From the NCBI RefSeq assembly GCF_013520865.1, contig NZ_JACDXJ010000003.1:124001-188000 (forward strand): 64,000 nucleotides of DNA, given 5' to 3'. Of the stretch, positions 62,977 to 64,000 are shown piece by piece (position 1 is the stretch's first letter; the number at the start of each line of letters is the position of its first letter). A model generated the notes under the pieces. That model did not search any database. It saw only the letters and a program-made list of their open reading frames with translations, and was not told the origin of the DNA. The stretch comes from Microvirga mediterraneensis. Its GTDB lineage: Bacteria; Pseudomonadota; Alphaproteobacteria; Rhizobiales; Beijerinckiaceae. The position numbers were made by a program, and so were the translations under genes.

Positions 62977-63541
62977 CGCGGAGCTTGTTGTATGGACGTG
63001 GTCAATCGTCGACGGGGAAATATTGTACGAGCAGGCCGTGAGATTTGGCGAGTTCATTTTTTGACCGGAAAGGTCCAAGTTCGGCAATATCGACAAGCCG
63101 CACCTTCTCCTTCAAGTGGATATCCAGGCTTTGAGCGGACGCTCTTCCAGCAGAGCCTGGCTGCCGACATTGCAGTCTTCGCGACTATGACCATAGGCGC
63201 TTGCGTGGTCGCTTCGGCTGACAGCCAGGCCACCGGTCAAGGCTTCCTTGATATCTCGCTCATGCCGTTGCCGGTCTGATGCATCGCGTCGATGCAGGCG
63301 CCCGGCGGCACGAAAAGTCTGCGTCAGGGCCGTGTTTGGAGACGCAAGGCCACGCGCACGTGGTGGAACTGGCACCAACCGAGATACCTCGGATAGGTTG
63401 CCAATTCCACTACGAAACGGAACAGCGCCCGATCTTGCCTCTGCTGACCAGGTTCGAGATCGGTTTTGTAGATCTAGTTCATCGTTTCGGACGCTTTTAG
63501 AGCCGCGTGAACCGGCTCGCATTTATGATCGCACGCCCCGC
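62977..63541. other. Intergenic, no supported gene
   Basis: About 565 bases between LysR and RidA genes. Frames on both strands are Arg- and Ser-rich with no start signals, suggesting decayed or non-coding DNA. No repeat was recognised. Confidence 0.35.
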
Positions 63542-63901
63542 CTACTCCGGCAGAGCCGCGGTTACGATGATCTCCACCAGCACGTCAGGCGCTCCCATCT
63601 CGCATTGAGACGTCGCTCGGGTCGGGGCTGCATTCGGCGCGGTCCACTCGTTCCAGACCTCATTCATACCATCGAAATCCCTGGCGAGGTCCTTGATCCA
63701 GATCTGTGCGGTCAGGAGACGACTCTTGTCAGTGCCGGCTTCAGCGAGAAACTTCTCGATTTTTTCAAGCGTCTGCTTCGTTTGTCCCTTGATATCCTGG
63801 CTGCGGTCATCGGCGGTCATACCGCCTACAAAGACCATTCCATTATAAACCACGGCACGGCTGCGGCGCTTGTCGGTCTCGATGCGTACGATATTGCTCA
63901 T
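63542..63901 (-). CDS. ridA: RidA family protein (enamine/imine deaminase)
   Basis: A 119-aa protein. RidA hydrolyses reactive enamine/imine intermediates released by PLP enzymes and acts as a trimer in the cytoplasm. The family core is present: VVYNGMVFVGGMTADDRSQD, then IKGQTKQTLEKIEKFLAEAG and APTRATSQCEMGAPDVLVEI with the conserved catalytic Arg in TRAT. Length is normal. It lies 50 bases downstream of another gene on the same strand, cut by the window edge, and may be co-transcribed with it. Its presence fits amino acid catabolism in this area. Confidence 0.9.
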   Translation of the reverse strand: MSNIVRIETDKRRSRAVVYNGMVFVGGMTADDRSQDIKGQTKQTLEKIEKFLAEAGTDKSRLLTAQIWIKDLARDFDGMNEVWNEWTAPNAAPTRATSQCEMGAPDVLVEIIVTAALPE

Positions 63902-63951
63902 TGTCTGTCCTTTCTGCTGTTTGTTGGTGTTCGTGTCTGAAATTCGCCGGT

Positions 63952-64000
63952 CTATTCAAGGAAATCGCCAAGCATGACAGGTTTGATCGGCGGACGGATG
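63952..64000 (-). CDS. C-terminal end of an unidentified gene (cut by window edge)
   Basis: The minus strand from the right edge reads IRPPIKPVMLGDFLE followed by TAG at 63954-63952, an open and protein-like end. Only 15 codons are visible, so no identity is assigned. It lies 50 bases upstream of ridA. Confidence 0.45.
   Translation of the reverse strand, partial: IRPPIKPVMLGDFLE

Noticed and set aside
1..64000. CRISPR arrays, rRNA genes, plasmid replication genes
   Set aside because: I looked for regularly spaced direct repeats, rRNA-like blocks and RepA/RepB/RepC-type proteins and found none. The ParA-like gene at 14680 is not accompanied by RepB or RepC.

Overview
The window looks like an accessory region, either a megaplasmid or a chromosomal island, of a high-GC alphaproteobacterium. 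Rhizobiales is likely, and Methylobacterium or Microvirga-like is my guess. The evidence is a perfect GAAC-N7-GAAC LexA box in front of an imuA-imuB-dnaE2 cassette, a protein carrying only a GcrA C-terminal motif, a DUF3572 gene, and a high density of IS families common in that group (IS110, IS5, IS1182, IS3, IS21, IS66, Tn554-like). No rRNA, replication initiator, CRISPR array or conjugation operon was seen.

Region by region. Positions 1-1.8 kb hold a TIGR02391-type protein cut by the window edge and a PD-(D/E)XK-like nuclease. Positions 1.9-9.0 kb hold the SOS mutasome cassette, split by an IS110 element inside imuA. Positions 9.6-11.7 kb hold a CYTH-domain protein and a divergent tyrosine recombinase, followed by about 1.5 kb of mostly non-coding DNA. 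Positions 13.2-15.9 kb hold a small plasmid-type cluster with a ParA/StbB-like ATPase and a second possible nuclease. Then come a DnaQ-like exonuclease, an IS5 element, and a minus-strand set made of an AAA+ ATPase, a 191-aa protein and a 34-aa microprotein with a strong ribosome binding site. An IS1182 element carrying a passenger gene follows, then small chromosomal-type genes (zinc ribbon, DUF3572, peptidoglycan-binding).

From 27.1 to 53.2 kb, two near-identical IS5 copies in opposite orientation bound about 21.5 kb. Inside are two decayed tRNA genes, a candidate small RNA and an IS3 element. There is also a NitT/TauT-type ABC importer with a nucleoside phosphorylase. One of its permease genes is split by an IS21 element that itself contains a second IS21 element. 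A peptide-type ABC importer operon follows, with two M19 (renal dipeptidase-like) proteins and an XRE-cupin regulator. The right-hand IS5 copy is split by an IS66 element. Removing each nested element together with one copy of its target duplication restores an exact open frame for each broken gene (imuA, the permease, the outer istA and the IS5 transposase). The order of insertion can therefore be read directly.

Positions 53.3-64 kb hold a RES/Xre-type toxin-antitoxin pair, a Tn554-like three-gene recombinase module, dadA with a truncated alanine racemase remnant, an Lrp-type and a LysR-type regulator, RidA, and the last codons of another gene.

The two best candidates for new biology are the paired M19-like proteins, which lack three of the five usual metal ligands and sit inside a peptide-import operon, and the AAA+/191-aa/34-aa cluster. 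The clearest evolutionary story is the set of nested insertions, above all the IS110 insertion that separates imuB from its ribosome binding site and from the LexA-controlled promoter.
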